DNA of 64,000 nucleotides from Cepaea nemoralis (lineage: Eukaryota > Mollusca > Gastropoda > Stylommatophora > Helicidae). The notes under the pieces were generated by a model. The model was not told the DNA's origin. It saw only the letters and a program-made list of their open reading frames with translations, and ran no database searches. The position numbers and the translations under genes are program-made. Within the stretch, counting starts at the first letter, position 1; each line of letters begins with the position of its first letter. Positions 1 through 21,318 of the stretch are shown piece after piece. Location: positions 1-64,000 of the forward strand of contig JACEFZ010004236.1 in assembly GCA_014155875.1 (NCBI GenBank). The letters are read 5' to 3'.

Positions 1-1030
1 TAAATTTGAAGGAAAAAACCTTTTTTTTTATTTTGGAAACAAACAAAGCGGTTACTTAAAGGTTTTGAAAAAATTTTAAAAAAAGGTTGGGAAAAAACAG
101 TTTTCACCCAAATTTTAAAAAGGGGTTGTTAGGCAGGGATGTGTGATGTCTCCAGAGCTTTTTTCCCTCTACAGTGAAAATATTTTCAGAAATGTAGAGG
201 ATATAAATGGAATCAGCATTGGGGGACGAAACATCAATAACATTAGATATGCAGATGATACAGTATTGATTGCAGACAATGCGCAGGACCTACAACAATT
301 AGTAGATGCGGTTGTTGTACACAGTGAGCAGCTGGGGTTAGAATTAAATTGTAAAAAGACTCAGGTTATGGTCGTCACTAGGAAGGAAGGAGTGCCACAA
401 TGTAATATACAAGTAAATGGAAATATTCTTCAACAAGTGAATCGGTACAATTATCTTGGAACAGTCATAACATCTGATGGGAGATGCCTTGAAGAGATTA
501 GAACAAGAATCGCCATGGCGAAAGTAGCCTTTAGCAAGACGAAAAACATTCTGACCAATAAAAAGATGTCAATTGAAACGAGAAAAAGAGTGTTGAGGGG
601 ATACATAGAGCCTGTTCTTTTGTATGGATGTGAAACTTGGACAATGGGCAATCAAGCTGAAAAACATCTGATGGCTGCAGAAATGTGGTTTCTAAGGAAA
701 ATACAAAGAATACCATGGACAGACAGAAAAACCAATGACCAAGTACTACAGGAGACAAATGAACATCGTAAACTGATTAGAGAAATTAGACGTAGATAGT
801 CAAAATTTGTTGGACATGTTATGAGAAGAAATGGCTTGGAGAACTTAGTGACAACTGGCAAGATCGAAGGGAACAGACCAAGAGGCAGACCGAGAGGAAA
901 ATACCTGGATGGCTTGGCCACATGGCATGGACGAGACAGGAACACTGCGCTGATCCACGACACTGGTGATCGAATGAAATGGCGAGTCATGACCATCCAC
1001 GCTTTCCGGCATGGCACATGATTGATATAA
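1..1030 (+). mobile_element. LINE family R, 5'-truncated copy (RT C-terminal half and 3' end)
   Basis: This is the 3' part of a non-LTR retrotransposon. The reading frame from 143 encodes the RT palm with an RYADD box, a fingers/thumb stretch with YNYLGTVI, then LLYGCETWT, and finally a basic tail with KIEG..RPRGRPRGKYLDGL ending in HGT and a stop at 1019-1021. One in-frame TAG at 797-799 interrupts the frame, so the copy is dead. No RNase H follows. The C-terminal signature recurs in at least six fragments in this window. An RTE-like clade is my guess; the endonuclease domain that would settle it is absent. Bases 1-110 are A/T-rich and diverged and do not translate cleanly. Confidence 0.8.
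143..1021 (+). pseudogene. Reverse transcriptase fragment, family R LINE
   Basis: About 293 codons in one frame, broken once by TAG at 797-799. The catalytic YADD motif lies near residue 50 of this piece. The family R fragment at 5811-6440 has no stop at the matching place, so the TAG looks like a private lesion of this copy. Confidence 0.75.
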
Positions 1031-1031
1031 G

Positions 1032-1130
<99 letters not shown>

Positions 1131-1131
1131 T
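1031..1131. repeat. (TA)n(CA)n microsatellite in a LINE 3' end
   Basis: About 80 bp of alternating TA is followed by about 20 bp of CA. The sequence after it (cattcgggtgtttcagta) is also found after a much shorter TA/CA run behind the family R copy ending near 6440. The microsatellite therefore belongs to the 3' end of the element or to its shared flank. Confidence 0.85.
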
Positions 1132-1225
1132 TCGGGTGTTTCAGTACATATATAATATCAACTATAATATCAAACTATCACTCATACCAGATGCATAACA
1201 TATAACATCACAACAGAAATGATTG

Positions 1226-1320
1226 AAGCTTTAGATCAGTGGTTCTTCTTCTTCTGCGTTCTTCCGGATTTTTTCTCGGATGTGACTGCGTTGTGCCTGG
1301 TCAGTGGTTCTTAACCGGTG
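1226..1320 (-). mobile_element. Family I LINE, short 3'-tail fragment
   Basis: On the minus strand this matches the last 80 or so bases of family I: a piece related to the GTTTACAGGCACAACGCAATCACATCC region, the A-run, CCGGA, then a GAA-rich tail (ttcttcttc on plus). It is 5'-truncated and diverged. Confidence 0.55.
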
Positions 1321-1503
1321 GGGAATTCCCTCCCTCCCCCCCCCCCCCCCCCGGGGGGATTTTAGGGTTTCCAGAGGTGAATGAAGACCATTTCAAGATC
1401 GCGTTAATACAAGAACCGACTACTTGATATTGTTTTTCCCTTCATACTTTACAGTTATGTACGTCTCATCCTTCTAAAATTCATTTTATAAAGTAAGTAG
1501 ACC

Positions 1504-1580
1504 CCCCTCTACCGTGTGTCCACCTTGTCGAGGTAGAGGGGCTTGTGTGTTCCAATGACCCCAAGAGCTATGCCGACGGT
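1504..1580 (+). ncRNA. Candidate HDV-like ribozyme, family I copy A
   Basis: The fold I can draw is as follows. P1 pairs CCCCTCT (1504-1510) with AGAGGGG (1535-1541). P2 pairs ACCGT (1511-1515) with ACGGT (1576-1580). P3 pairs ACC with GGT next to P1 and closes a 7-nt loop. P4 pairs CTTG with CAAG, and CTATG follows, close to the CTAAG joining motif of many HDV-like ribozymes. P2 is fully Watson-Crick here. The alternative is a plain 10-bp hairpin (CCCCTCTACC/GGTAGAGGGG). Activity is untested. Confidence 0.45.
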
Positions 1581-1780
1581 AGCACAGCTACTGGTAGGGT
1601 CACCCATGTCGGACAGGTCAAGGGAGAGGGACCAGACCAAGTGACACACAAACCTGCTGCCTTGTAGGTAGACTGGGGACAGTCAAAGGCTAGGGAAAGC
1701 ATCCCAAACAAATGCTTGTCGAAATCGGATGTACTGAGCCACAGGCTTGACAAAGAAGTGCAACGTAACTTTATCATTTC

Positions 1781-4460
1781 ATGATGCCACAGATGAAAAT
1801 TAATCGTTATGGTGCTAATCCCGTGAAGTCCCATCAGGCGGTGATAGTGCCGGGCCCCCTGCCTCGAGGGGGTCCACCCATGACTACTGGTGGTCACCTT
1901 CCCCTGTGCTGTGGAGTCAAGGCACAGAGGAGTAGGTTAAGAGCTATTGACCAAACACCCAGGACACTCAACATACTACAATGGAATGCAGAAGGAGTTT
2001 ATAACAAGAAAGCCTCCCTAACACAGCGATAGAATAGATGTGGCATGCATTCAAGAGACACACCTCAACGCCAATCGCACTTTTTCAGTCGAGGGATATC
2101 AGGCCACGCGTTTCGACCGAGAAGGACACAAAGGAGGAGTTGTAATACTTACACGAAATAAAATACCTTGCAGCGAAGTATCTGTGATCTCTGACAACCA
2201 AACGGAAATTATAGGTGTTGATATAATGATAAAGGATGTGAAAATAAGAATTTACAATCTGTATAGCCCGGCAGATAAGGATCTTTCACTCTCAAACATG
2301 GAAATAACTGACACAAATTGCATTGTTGTCGGAGACTTTAATAGCCGTTCAGAAAGATGGGGATACCCAGATACTGACAAAAGAGGAGATGAAGTGGAGG
2401 ACTGGGAAATAGACTCAAATCTCCATCTACTCAACAAAGCGGATGACACACCGAGCTTCTACTCCAGAAGATGGATTACCACTTCTACTCCAGACTTAGC
2501 TTTCTGCACAGGAGACATCCTCCACAAAATCGATCGCCATGTGCTTGACCAATTAGCAGGTAGTGACCACAGACCAATCAAGCTTGTAATAAATATGGAG
2601 TATGTTCCACAGGAGCAAAAGCCTTTGCCCCGTTGGAATTACAAACGAGCAGATTGGGACAGATTTGCCATACTAACAGACAAATATTGTGAAAACATAA
2701 ATACACGATATGGCAACTTGAAGCAAATGGTGGAAAGTCTAAACAGAGCAATAATACAGGCGGCCACTGAGTCTATTCCAAGAGGAGCGAGGAAAAATTA
2801 CACACCATACTGGACTGAAGAACTACAAATTTTGGAGGACAAAGTTGAAGATGCTAGGAAGACCGCAGAGAGAGAACAAACAACTGAAGCGAACATCTCT
2901 CTCAAAGCCATCTCAGCAAAATATAAAAGCACAGTAAATCAAACAACAAGAGATTGTTGGAGGAAAAAAACAGAAAACCTGAATTTTGACAGGGATGGAA
3001 ACAAACTATGGAAACTAGTGAAAGCCATGAACAATGAAGGACCTAGAAACAAACAAATAACAATTAAACAAGGAAATGCCTTGCTTACAGGAAAAAAGGC
3101 TGCAAATGCACTAATGGAACACTATGCCAGTGCAAACCACATTGATATTACAGCCGAACAGAAGAAAGCAATCAAAGACAAACAGATACATCACAGATAT
3201 ACAGAGACAGCAGCAGAATATATGATGGCAAATCTAACAATGGAAGAAATGGAACAGGCAATGAATACCCTAAAAAAGAAGACATCACCAGGAAAGGATG
3301 GAATCACAAATGAAATGCTAATAGGACTAGGCACTAAGGCAAAAAAGAAACTACTAGCAGTCCTAAATTACAGCTGGAAGAGAGGAATAGTCCCACAGGC
3401 ATGGAAGGAAGCTATACTAATACCAGTCCCAAAGAAAGGAAAAGACCTGGAAGAACCAAATGGCTATCGACCTATCAGTCTTCGTAGCTGTGTAGGAAAT
3501 TTAATGGAACGCATTATCAATGGCAGGCTAACATGGCATCTGGAAGAAAACCAACTCTTAACACCACACCAAGCAGGATTCAGAAAGTATAGATCCACTG
3601 AAGATCAAATAACCTATATAGCTCAGGAAATAGAGGATGCCTTCCAAGAGAAAAAGCACACACTAGCGGTCTGGATAGATTTAGAAAAAGCATTTGATAA
3701 AGTATGGAAGGAAGGACTGAAAGTAAAACTGCAAAAAATGCATGTTTGTGGGAAAATGTACAAATGGATCAGCCACTACCTTGAGAACAGAACTGCCAGG
3801 ACAAAAGTACAAGGACAAACCAGCAAAATGATGCTGTTGGAGCAAGGTGTCCCCCAAGGAGGAGTTCTTTCACCAACATTATTCCTAGCATATATAAACG
3901 ACATCACGGAAAATTTTCCAGCCAGAGTACACACATCATCCTTTGCAGATGACCTAGCCATATGGACATCTGAAGAATATATTAGTACAGCTAACAGCAG
4001 AATACAGCAAGCCCTATTAGCGCTAGAGGACTGGTCAAAATCATGGCTAGTGAAGATAAGTGAGGAGAAAACAACATGCACAGTGTTCTCCCTCTCAACT
4101 AAAACTCAGCAACCTAAGCTGGTATTGAATGGAAAAATATTACGCCATGAAAAAAATCCAAACTATCTAGGAGTCACCTTTGATCGTCGCCTGACATGGA
4201 AGACACAGGTTGAGAAAAATCGAACAAGAGCAAGGCAAAGAATGGCAATAATGAAAAAGCTTGCTGGTACAACGTGGGGAGCAGATGAGAAAGTTCTCAA
4301 GAAGTTATATACTGGACGGGTGAGGCCAGTACTGGAATATGGCATTGCAGCTTGGGCAACAGCAGCTAAGTCAAACTTCAACAAAATAAGTAGCGTCCAA
4401 AATCAAGGAATGCTAATTATAACTGGAAGCCTGAAGACAACGCCTATTAATAAAAGATAA
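1781..4460 (+). pseudogene. Endonuclease-reverse transcriptase of family I copy A
   Basis: The N-terminal piece (1781-2032) is thrown out of frame by an 11-bp deletion near 2028, and the main frame resumes at 2040. Endonuclease motifs are [42 protein letters not shown] and [11 protein letters not shown] motifs are [46 protein letters not shown] and the catalytic FADD. The frame ends at TAA (4458-4460), which was created by a 7-bp deletion shared with copy B. Confidence 0.85.
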
Positions 4461-4474
4461 CTTGTTTACAACCA

Positions 4475-5485
4475 ATGCAGGATAGAAGAGATAGCAGAGC
4501 CCAGCAACAAGCAGAAAAATTTAGAAGATTGACAGACCACCCTATGTATAACGGGTTTAATGGTTTTGGAAAGGGAAGACTGAAGCGTAGCAACTTTGTA
4601 GAAACTGCAAAACGAAGGATTAGGGCAGATCCTATACTTAACATATCAACAGTCAAGCCCTTACACAATGCACACAAGTTCCCAGCTTGGAGAAAGCAGC
4701 AACTGCCTGAGATGATAGAAAACATTCCTGGTATTGAGAAAAAGAACACTCAGCATGAAACCGAAAGAAGAGAAATAACCCTAAACTACATAAAAGAACA
4801 TTACCCAAGCAGCAATTGGACCCATGCATATACAGATGGATCAGCCAAAAATTCAATAGAGAATGGAGGAGGAGGAATTCTCCTAAATTTAAAAAATGGA
4901 GTGAAAAAAACACATTCAATGGCAACTGGAAAATTTTCAAGTAACTTCAAAGCGGAGGTAGAGGCTCTGAAAACTGCAGCAGAAATGCTCCTGATGGAGG
5001 AAAATAAAGAGAAGCAAATAGCTATCTTCACAGATGCAAAGTCAGTTGTCTCAATACTGAAGAGCAATAACAGCACAGAACTAACTGACCTAAGAGCAGC
5101 ACTCCATGGTCTATTCCAGAAGTCCAAAAAAGTTGTAATACAGTGGATCCCATCACATTGCAGTATACCTGGAAACGAAGAGGCTGACAGACTGGCAAAA
5201 GAGGGCGGACAACTACCACAGCCTGACATAGACATAACCTATAATGAGGCAAAGAGGTTGATAAAAAGCACTTATAGAACCAAATGGGAATCAGAGCATC
5301 CAGGCCATCAGAAGGATGATGCATATTACAAACTCGACCGAAGAGAACAAGTAGCAATCTTCAGACTCCGCACAGGACATAACAGGCTGAAATACCACTT
5401 GTTCAATAAACTAAAGATAGGAGACCAGGATCTTTGGCTGTTCTATATGGACCAGCTGGGATGGGGGATAACACCACAACAGTGA
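4475..5485 (+). pseudogene. RNase H region of family I copy A, C-terminus replaced
   Basis: The frame opens at an ATG 14 nt after the RT stop. RNase H residues visible are the Asp of YTDGSAKN, the Glu of KAEVEAL, the Asp of IFTDAKS and the Asp of [13 protein letters not shown]. The CCHC-like zinc region seen in copy C (CNC...HLLQDC) is missing, because the deletion of about 710 bp joins RNase H directly to 3'UTR sequence. Confidence 0.75.
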
Positions 5486-5589
5486 GAGTCAAACGTCCTA
5501 AGAAACCCCCGGGAAGGTTAACCCGGTCAACAAATGCCCGCAGAAGTCGGATGTGTCGGCCTAACGTCGGCCTTTTATGTGGATGTCTA

Positions 5590-5805
5590 GACTTGTTTTA
5601 GTATCATCATCATCAAGTGCCGTGCCGGCTGGCGTAGGCGTTCATGGCTCTCCATAGATCTCGGTCTTTGGTGTTCTGGATCAACTCTGCTGCTGATATT
5701 CCTCCATGCCACCGTCTCAATCCATCCAGCATCACTTCTCTTGGTCTACCTCTGCCTCTCTTCCCCTCGATATTTCCAGTTGTTACGATGTTCTCCAATG
5801 GGAAT
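5590..5805 (-). mobile_element. Family R LINE, 3'-terminal fragment
   Basis: The minus strand encodes the family R C-terminus: ENIVTTGNIEGKRGRGRPRE, then a WHGG segment, ending in HGT. A (GAT)n tail on the minus strand follows (atcatcatcatc on plus at about 5605). It abuts a plus-strand family R fragment at about 5811, giving a head-to-head pair. Confidence 0.7.
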
Positions 5806-5810
5806 ACTCT

Positions 5811-6440
5811 TTAACAAGTGAATCGGTACAATTATCTCAGAACGGTCATAACATCTGATGGGAGATGCCTTGAAGAGATTAGAACAAGAATCGCCATGGC
5901 GAAAGTGGCCTTTAACAAGATGAAAAACATACTGACCAATAAAAAGATGTCAATTGAAACGAGAAAAAGAATGTTGAGGTGCTACATAGAGCCTTTTTTT
6001 TTTGTATGAATGTGAAACTTTGACAATGAGCAGTCAAGCTGGAAAAACATCTGATGGCTGCAGAAATGTAGTTTCTGAGGAGAATGCAAAGAATGCCATG
6101 GACAGACAGAAAAACCAATTACCAAGTAGGCCTACTACAGGAGACAAATGAAAATCGTAAATTGATTAGAGAAATTAGACGCAGTCAAAATTTTTTGGAC
6201 ATGTTTGAGAAGAAATGAATTAGAGAACTTTGTGACAACTGGCAAGATCGAAGGGAAAAGACCAAGGTGAAGACCGAGAAGTAAATACTTGGATGGCTTC
6301 GCCACATGGCATGGTCTAGACAGGAACACTGAGCTGATCCACGACTCTAGTGATCGAGTGAAATGGCGAGTCATGACCGCCCACGTTTTCCGGCATGGAT
6401 TTATATATATCTCACACACACATTTAGGTGTTTCAGTATA
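5811..6440 (+). mobile_element. Family R LINE fragment, 5'-truncated
   Basis: The sequence parallels 430-1030 (YNYLRTVITSDGR, then the KKMSIETRKRMLR region and the GRPR-type tail), with several frameshifts and small deletions from about 5990 on. It ends in a short TA/CA run and the shared sequence ggtgtttcagta. Confidence 0.75.
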
Positions 6441-6539
6441 GGCGGTAGTTGATATTTAATGTTTATAGCTGCTGTAGTTATAACACATTACCGCACTTGG
6501 ATTTTAACATCCGATTTGGATTTCCAAGGGAGAGAACTA

Positions 6540-6661
6540 ACAGAAACAAGCATTAAGCAACGGACCGGAAGTACACCATTTTTAACTTCTGCGTACCGCG
6601 CGCTAAAACCGGTTCATTCTGCCTCAACTATTTTTATCATAGTGTCAGAGGAACGTAAAAC
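6540..6661 (+). promoter_or_regulatory. Candidate Ran promoter and non-coding first exon
   Basis: This short stretch is richer in CpG than its surroundings. It carries an ETS-type site (accggaagt at about 6565) and a cgcgcgc patch, and it ends in a good splice donor (AAC followed by GTAAGT at 6662). The Ran start codon lies 8 nt after a splice acceptor at 9240-9241, so a non-coding upstream exon is expected on this strand. Linking the two is inference. Confidence 0.4.
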
Positions 6662-6669
6662 GTAAGTCT

Positions 6670-7440
6670 TGTTCACAATCCATCCTCAATCTCAAGAATC
6701 CGTCATCTTATCGTCTCTAAACATACACAGTACGCCTTGGTATCGTTTGTAAATATTAGAATGTATAGTATTATATGCATTGGATTTTGTTCGGTTTAGG
6801 TTTTGTTGAAAATTATCACGTTATCCATTTATCGATAAGTCTTTGTTTTAACTTTGAAGAGATCAAGTTGGCAGTGAAAATTCAATCATATTGTGTAGTA
6901 TTTTAAACTGATTGTATACTATATACGTAAAGATGTTAGCTGTTAAGCCGACAAAACTTGTATAGACAATTATTTGCTATTCTTTATGTACTTTCAAATG
7001 TCTAAATCCATAGTCATAGTGTGTCTGTGGTATAAAAACCAGCGAGTGGAATTTTTCATATACTGCATTGCAGTTATAAATATACTCTTTCTAGTATTCA
7101 TGAGTGAATCACGTTTCTTTCTGCGTCACTTTATAAGTATGTAAGAAGTATATTTAGAGTCGCGCCTGTTGAATAGTGGACATTATACTAATTGACATGT
7201 GTTTAACTACCCACAAATTGTAATCTCTCTCACATGTCGGAATTCCGCGTATCATACACAACTTCCTTCTTAGCTCTTGTTTTATTACGTACGTTAATCG
7301 TCTTGTTGTCCACAGCCTCCTGTCTGCCGTACTGCCAAATCACATTTACAGATGTACCATTGTACCTCCATGCCACAATGTCAAACTGTCTAGTCTTTCA
7401 CTTTCTCTTCTCCCAACTTTGTCCATTGTAACATTTTCCA
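6670..7440. other. Unannotated stretch in the presumed first Ran intron
   Basis: A/T-rich single-copy-looking sequence with no convincing coding frame. A piece at about 7305-7430 resembles 28545-28660 (choppy match around ccatgccac/ccatgccat and a tctcttccca end) and may be an old LINE 3' fragment. Confidence 0.4.
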
Positions 7441-8130
7441 GTTTTATCATAGCATGTAGATTTGACTTAATTTAATTATGATAGTCCAAAACATGTGGAT
7501 TGTCTACTTAATTATAATCCATAGAATGTGGATTGTCTAATTTAAGTATGACAGTCCAAAGCATGTGGATTGTCTCCTTAATTATAATCCATAGAATGTG
7601 GATTGTCTACTTAATTATAATCCATAGAATGTGGATTGTCTACTTAATTATAATCCATAGAATGTGAATTGTCTAATTTAAGTATGATAGTCCAAAGCAT
7701 GTGGATTGTCTCCTTATGATAGTCCAAAGCATGTGGATTGTCTACTTAATTATAATCCATAGAATGTGAATTGTCTAATTTAAGTATGATAGTCCAAAGC
7801 ATGTGGATTGTCTCCTTAATTATCATAGTACATAGAATGTGGATTGTCTAATTTAAGAGTATGATAGTCCAAAGCATGTGGATTGTTTACTTAATTATCA
7901 TAGTACATAGAATGTGGATTGTCTACTTAATTATCATAGTCCATTGAATGTGGATTGTCTAATTTAAGTATGATAGTCCAAATAATGTGGATTGACTACT
8001 TAATTTTGATTGTCTACATAATTTTAATAGTCCAAAGAATGTGAATTGTCTACTTTGTTTTGATTGTCCAAAGAAAGTTGATCGTCAACTTACTTTTGAG
8101 TCCAAAGAATTTGGATTGTCTACTTAATTT
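7440..8130. repeat. AT-rich minisatellite with units of about 40 bp
   Basis: Some 15 imperfect units alternate between two half-types: agtccaaagcatgtggattgt and aatccatagaatgtggattgt, each followed by ctacttaattat or ctaatttaagtatg. The array lies between the presumed Ran first exon and the start-codon exon, so it is probably intronic. Confidence 0.85.
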
Positions 8131-8815
8131 AATAATACAATCATGTGGATTGACAATTTATGATGGTATTCAGCTCTCTTTGTGGGTAGGTTTATGTCCA
8201 TGGGGATTCCCAAAATACATAAGTGTACATCTTTGCCATCTTAATTTTTCACTGTTGTTCACTTCTTTACATCAGCAGTGTTCTTTTTTGTTCTCACTTA
8301 CATCGACAAATATACAAGTTAGTTGCATAACAATTAAACAGTTCTTATGGACATACCAGTGATTTTAAAAGTCATTTACTATGATTATAATGAAATATTT
8401 CATTGTATCCCTTCTGCCTTCATTTTCTGTCCAAGGGGTTTTGTTAATCTGGAGTCTTCTGTAGTAAAATTAAACATCTAAAGTAGCCTGAAACACATTA
8501 GGATAGCATATGACAGTACTCCATGACTGTCCAAGTATATGACATATCAATGCACACTCTTTTACCTAGAGAAACAGTTGAAGTTAAAATTTATGGACCA
8601 CTGAGCCATCTTTAAAAAAAAAAATTTTGGATTTTATACTAGAGACAACATTGCACATAGTCTTTGTGCCATTGAAATAAAATAAAAGTGTTTATTTCTG
8701 TGAATTTCATGTTATGATTAGTACACAAGTTATGCCAATCACAGTGAATGTTTTCTTCTACCTTGGTATGCCTGCCGTGTGGTGAAGGGGTTGTAGAATG
8801 TAATTTTTAATATCC
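8130..8815. other. Intronic sequence without recognised features
   Basis: AT-rich, with no supported gene. A short piece near 8770-8800 (ccgtgtggtgaaggggttgt) faintly resembles a SINE head but is too short to call. Confidence 0.4.
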
Positions 8816-8950
8816 TGTTCCCCTGGAAGGTTAACACGGTCAACAAATGCCTGAAGTCTGATGTGTCAGCCTAACGGCGCAATAACGTAGCTCTGCTGTA
8901 AACAGACACAAGGCAATTACGTCAGGAAAAAAATTCTGGATGAACACAGA
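8815..8950 (+). mobile_element. Family I LINE, solo 3'-tail fragment
   Basis: Matches the end of the family I 3'UTR: ggaaggttaacacggtcaac, the cagcctaacggcgcaa block, the ctgctgtaaacag block, then A-run and ctggatgaac. It is diverged and lacks the GAA tail. Confidence 0.7.
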
Positions 8951-9249
8951 AGATATCCTGTTTGTTATAAACTGAGGACGATATATATTGAAACAGACAG
9001 CTTTGCGCTGGTTTCCATACAGTGGTATGAGTGCCTGTTTTTAAGAAAGCAATGGCAGACTACAGAATGTAGAAATAACAAATAGCCAAAGAATGCTGGG
9101 ATTAACGCCCTCTAAAGGATATTCAATTAACTTTTTTGTAGAAAGGGTGAGCAGATAGGAAAAACAATATTAAGGTAAATATATAAAGATGACCTTTGTT
9201 GTGGAATAAGATTGAAATAGTGTATGTTTGTTTCTCAACAGCTAACACA

Positions 9250-18659
<9,410 letters not shown>

Positions 18660-19290
18660 GCTGCAGTCTCTCTTAGAGCTACAGTAAATATGAACAATGC
18701 ACATACTTGTAAACTATGACTTGTTTGAGGAGGGCCACGAAGCACCACCTCCTTGAACACAGTATAACTAACCGATGTGTATGGGACATCGAGGCACCCT
18801 AAGTACACCCTGGTATATTTCGAGCTTTCTTGTTGCAATTTGAACATTTGGCAGATGTAATACAGTGGTTTTTCTTTTCCCTTTGTTGTGGCTTGTTGAA
18901 TCTTTTGACGTCCACATTTCTTTGACTGTTAGAAGTATGGGATTTAGACTGGTCTTGTCTGGGACTTATGAAATAATGGGGTTTTGTTTGTGTGGGGTTT
19001 GAAGACAGTAGGGTGTTTGGTGCCACAGTTATGATTCAATTGACTGGGTTTGGTCGTCAATTTATTTTAAATAGAAAAGTAGATTTGGGGCAGGCACCTG
19101 TTTATTATTGTTGCTTATTGCCTGGTGGGTCGTGTCATTTCAACTAGCTGTTGTTAAGCATGTGACGCTTGCTGATTGGGAGCGAGAGTGTTTATGGATG
19201 AACAGACCGCAGCAGGAAATTGTTGTCTTTGACTTGTTGTCTTTTTTCTGTGTTTGTAGATGGTCAATAAAATCGATATGGATCTGTCAG
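18660..19290 (+). other. Ran: Ran 3'UTR with AATAAA signal
   Basis: The first AATAAA after the Ran stop is at 19266-19271. A T/G-rich stretch (ttggtttgttttgttgatag) follows within 30 nt, which suits a cleavage site near 19285. No repeat interrupts this interval. Confidence 0.5.
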
Positions 19291-19394
19291 GTTGGTTTGT
19301 TTTGTTGATAGAAATGGTCATTTGGTGTGTGGGCATTGGGGTATGTCTTCCCACTGTGGTACTATGTTACAATATTCAGTCTGCTATCATCGAT

Positions 19395-19740
19395 AGCCAC
19401 TGAGGTCACCAGGGCTGAATGGATATAAGCATCTCCCTGCATAATGATGCTCATATAGTGGGTCACACCTTGCACCGCTCAGATGGACTAATACATGTTG
19501 ATTTCACGTGTTTGACTTGGGTGAACAAGTACCTCAACAGTTGGAGTGGGCCTGAAGTACCTCAACAGATGGAGTGGGTCTGAAGTACCTCAACAGATGG
19601 AGTGGGTCTGCCTTATGGCTTGAGACAATGTCAGTAGGGTAAGCTAGTCCACACGCAAACATAAATCCAGTGCACTAGCAATAGTTGCACATGACTACAC
19701 TTGTGTTTAGAGTGAGGGGAATGTAAAATAATCTGGCGAG
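19395..19740 (+). mobile_element. SINE3 copy with an internal tandem expansion
   Basis: The block gaagtacctcaacagatgga plus gtgggtct is present three times at a 28-29 bp period. Then come aagctagtccacacgcaaa and gactacacttgtgtttagag, the SINE3 tail. In other SINE3 copies the corresponding block (caagtacctctgaagtcgga) occurs once. Confidence 0.6.
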
Positions 19741-20560
19741 TACATCTTTTATTGACATGAGTGATTTGGGCAACAGAAGCGAGGGAAATGTTTAGTATGT
19801 TGGCTCAGCCATATGGAGGTGTGTCAAATTGAACAAGCATTGCATTACCTTCACAGGAACCTATCTTTCAGAAACGTGTTGAGGACGGACGTCACAATAC
19901 TTGGAACCTGCAACAGCAGATGGTGAAGAGTACCAATAGCAGTGGTCTGAAGTTATGAGTGTCGGGCAGAGCCTCTGGTCACACCATTCTCCCCAAGCTG
20001 TGATTGTTGAAGTTGAAAACAGGAGATAGTCTGGTTGCCTGTCCCTTACAGGGAGTTGCTATCAACTCAGCTGTTTGTGATCTTCTGGGCAGTTTTACAT
20101 TCAGTAGTTTGCAGTTGTTATATAAGATGTACTTCCTCTTGACAAATTGTGTGTCATTCTGCTCATGCACCTGATGTCTGAAGACAATCATTTCAGCTGA
20201 TGTATTAACAGCAGAATACACCTAGTGAAAAGCAACATCATATTAAATGGGGTACTGGCACCTGATTATCTTGACAGAGGATACTTTGTTGTATTGTGAT
20301 AGACAAATACTGGCATTTATATGGCTGTAAGACCAGGGGAGAAGGTCCATAGCACAAACACTGGGCTGAATTGTAGACACCATGTGTTGCCCATACAACG
20401 TGATCCCTGTCTAGTTGACTCCAGAGGAAAGGAAGTATAAGTACATCAATGCTCTGTTTGCGTGTAGAGCTGCGATCCTAGATCAGTTGTCAACCAAGGC
20501 TTGGGACCTGAATTTAGTCTTTAAGTTGCATTTCCTCACACAAAGATAAGGTGTGAATTG
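19740..20560. other. Intergenic sequence without recognised features
   Basis: No supported gene, RNA or repeat identity. Confidence 0.4.
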
Positions 20561-21318
20561 TGGTCAATTTAGTTTCTTCTTCTTCGTTCATCCAGAGTTT
20601 TTTTTCGGATGTGATTTGCGTTGTGCCTGTTTACAGCAGAGCTGCGTTCTTGCGCCGTTAGGCCGACACATCCGACTTCTGCGGGCATTTGTTGACCGGG
20701 TTAACCTTCCCGGGGGTTTCTTAGGACGTTTGACTCTCACTGTTGTGGTGTTATTCCCCCATCCCAGCTGGTCCATATAGAACAGCCAAAGATCCTGGTC
20801 AGCCCTCAAGGGAAGGCAGGGGCAGACCATGGACATTCCCCGCCATCCAAGGAGGCTTCCATACTTGCAGAGCCGATACATAGCGCTCTGGTACTGGGCT
20901 CACCCAAGGAATCGTCACGTCCTGCACATGGCTGCTTAGCCTCACTTCCGTATATTGGGCCTTCCGTTCACCATAGGCTGTTCTTCCGGAAACCAGAAGT
21001 ATGCAGTCTGCAGATGACATCCACACAGTGAGCTTTCGATTCGGACTTTCCATGTAATGGATTTGCTATCCAAGCAATATTCCATTTCGTGCCACTAGGA
21101 CACTTTTCCACCTTTTATGAAGCCCACACAATGGGCTTTTGATTCGGACTTTCCACGTAATGGATTTGCTATCCAAGCAATATTCCATTTCGTGCCACTA
21201 GGACACTTTTCCACCTTTTATGAAGCCCACACAATGGGCTTTTGATTTGGACTTTCCACGTAATGGATTTGCTATCCAAGCAATATTCCATTTCATGACT
21301 CTGGGTCTTCATGCACCT

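Larger units (their letters stand above)
1504..5560 (+). mobile_element. Family I LINE copy A (Ingi/I-like, EN-RT-RNase H), defective
   Basis: This is a nearly complete copy of a single-ORF LINE. In order it has a 77-nt structured 5' end, a 5'UTR of about 280 nt, an AP-type endonuclease, RT and RNase H, then a short piece of the 3'UTR. Compared with copy C it has an 11-bp deletion at about 2028, a 7-bp deletion at about 4449, and a deletion of about 710 bp at 5424. The last fuses the RNase H region to the 3'UTR at a 2-bp GA microhomology. The 3' end is lost at about 5558 and no target-site duplication was found. EN plus RT plus RNase H with no ORF1 fits the Ingi/I group; the exact clade is an inference. 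Confidence 0.85.
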
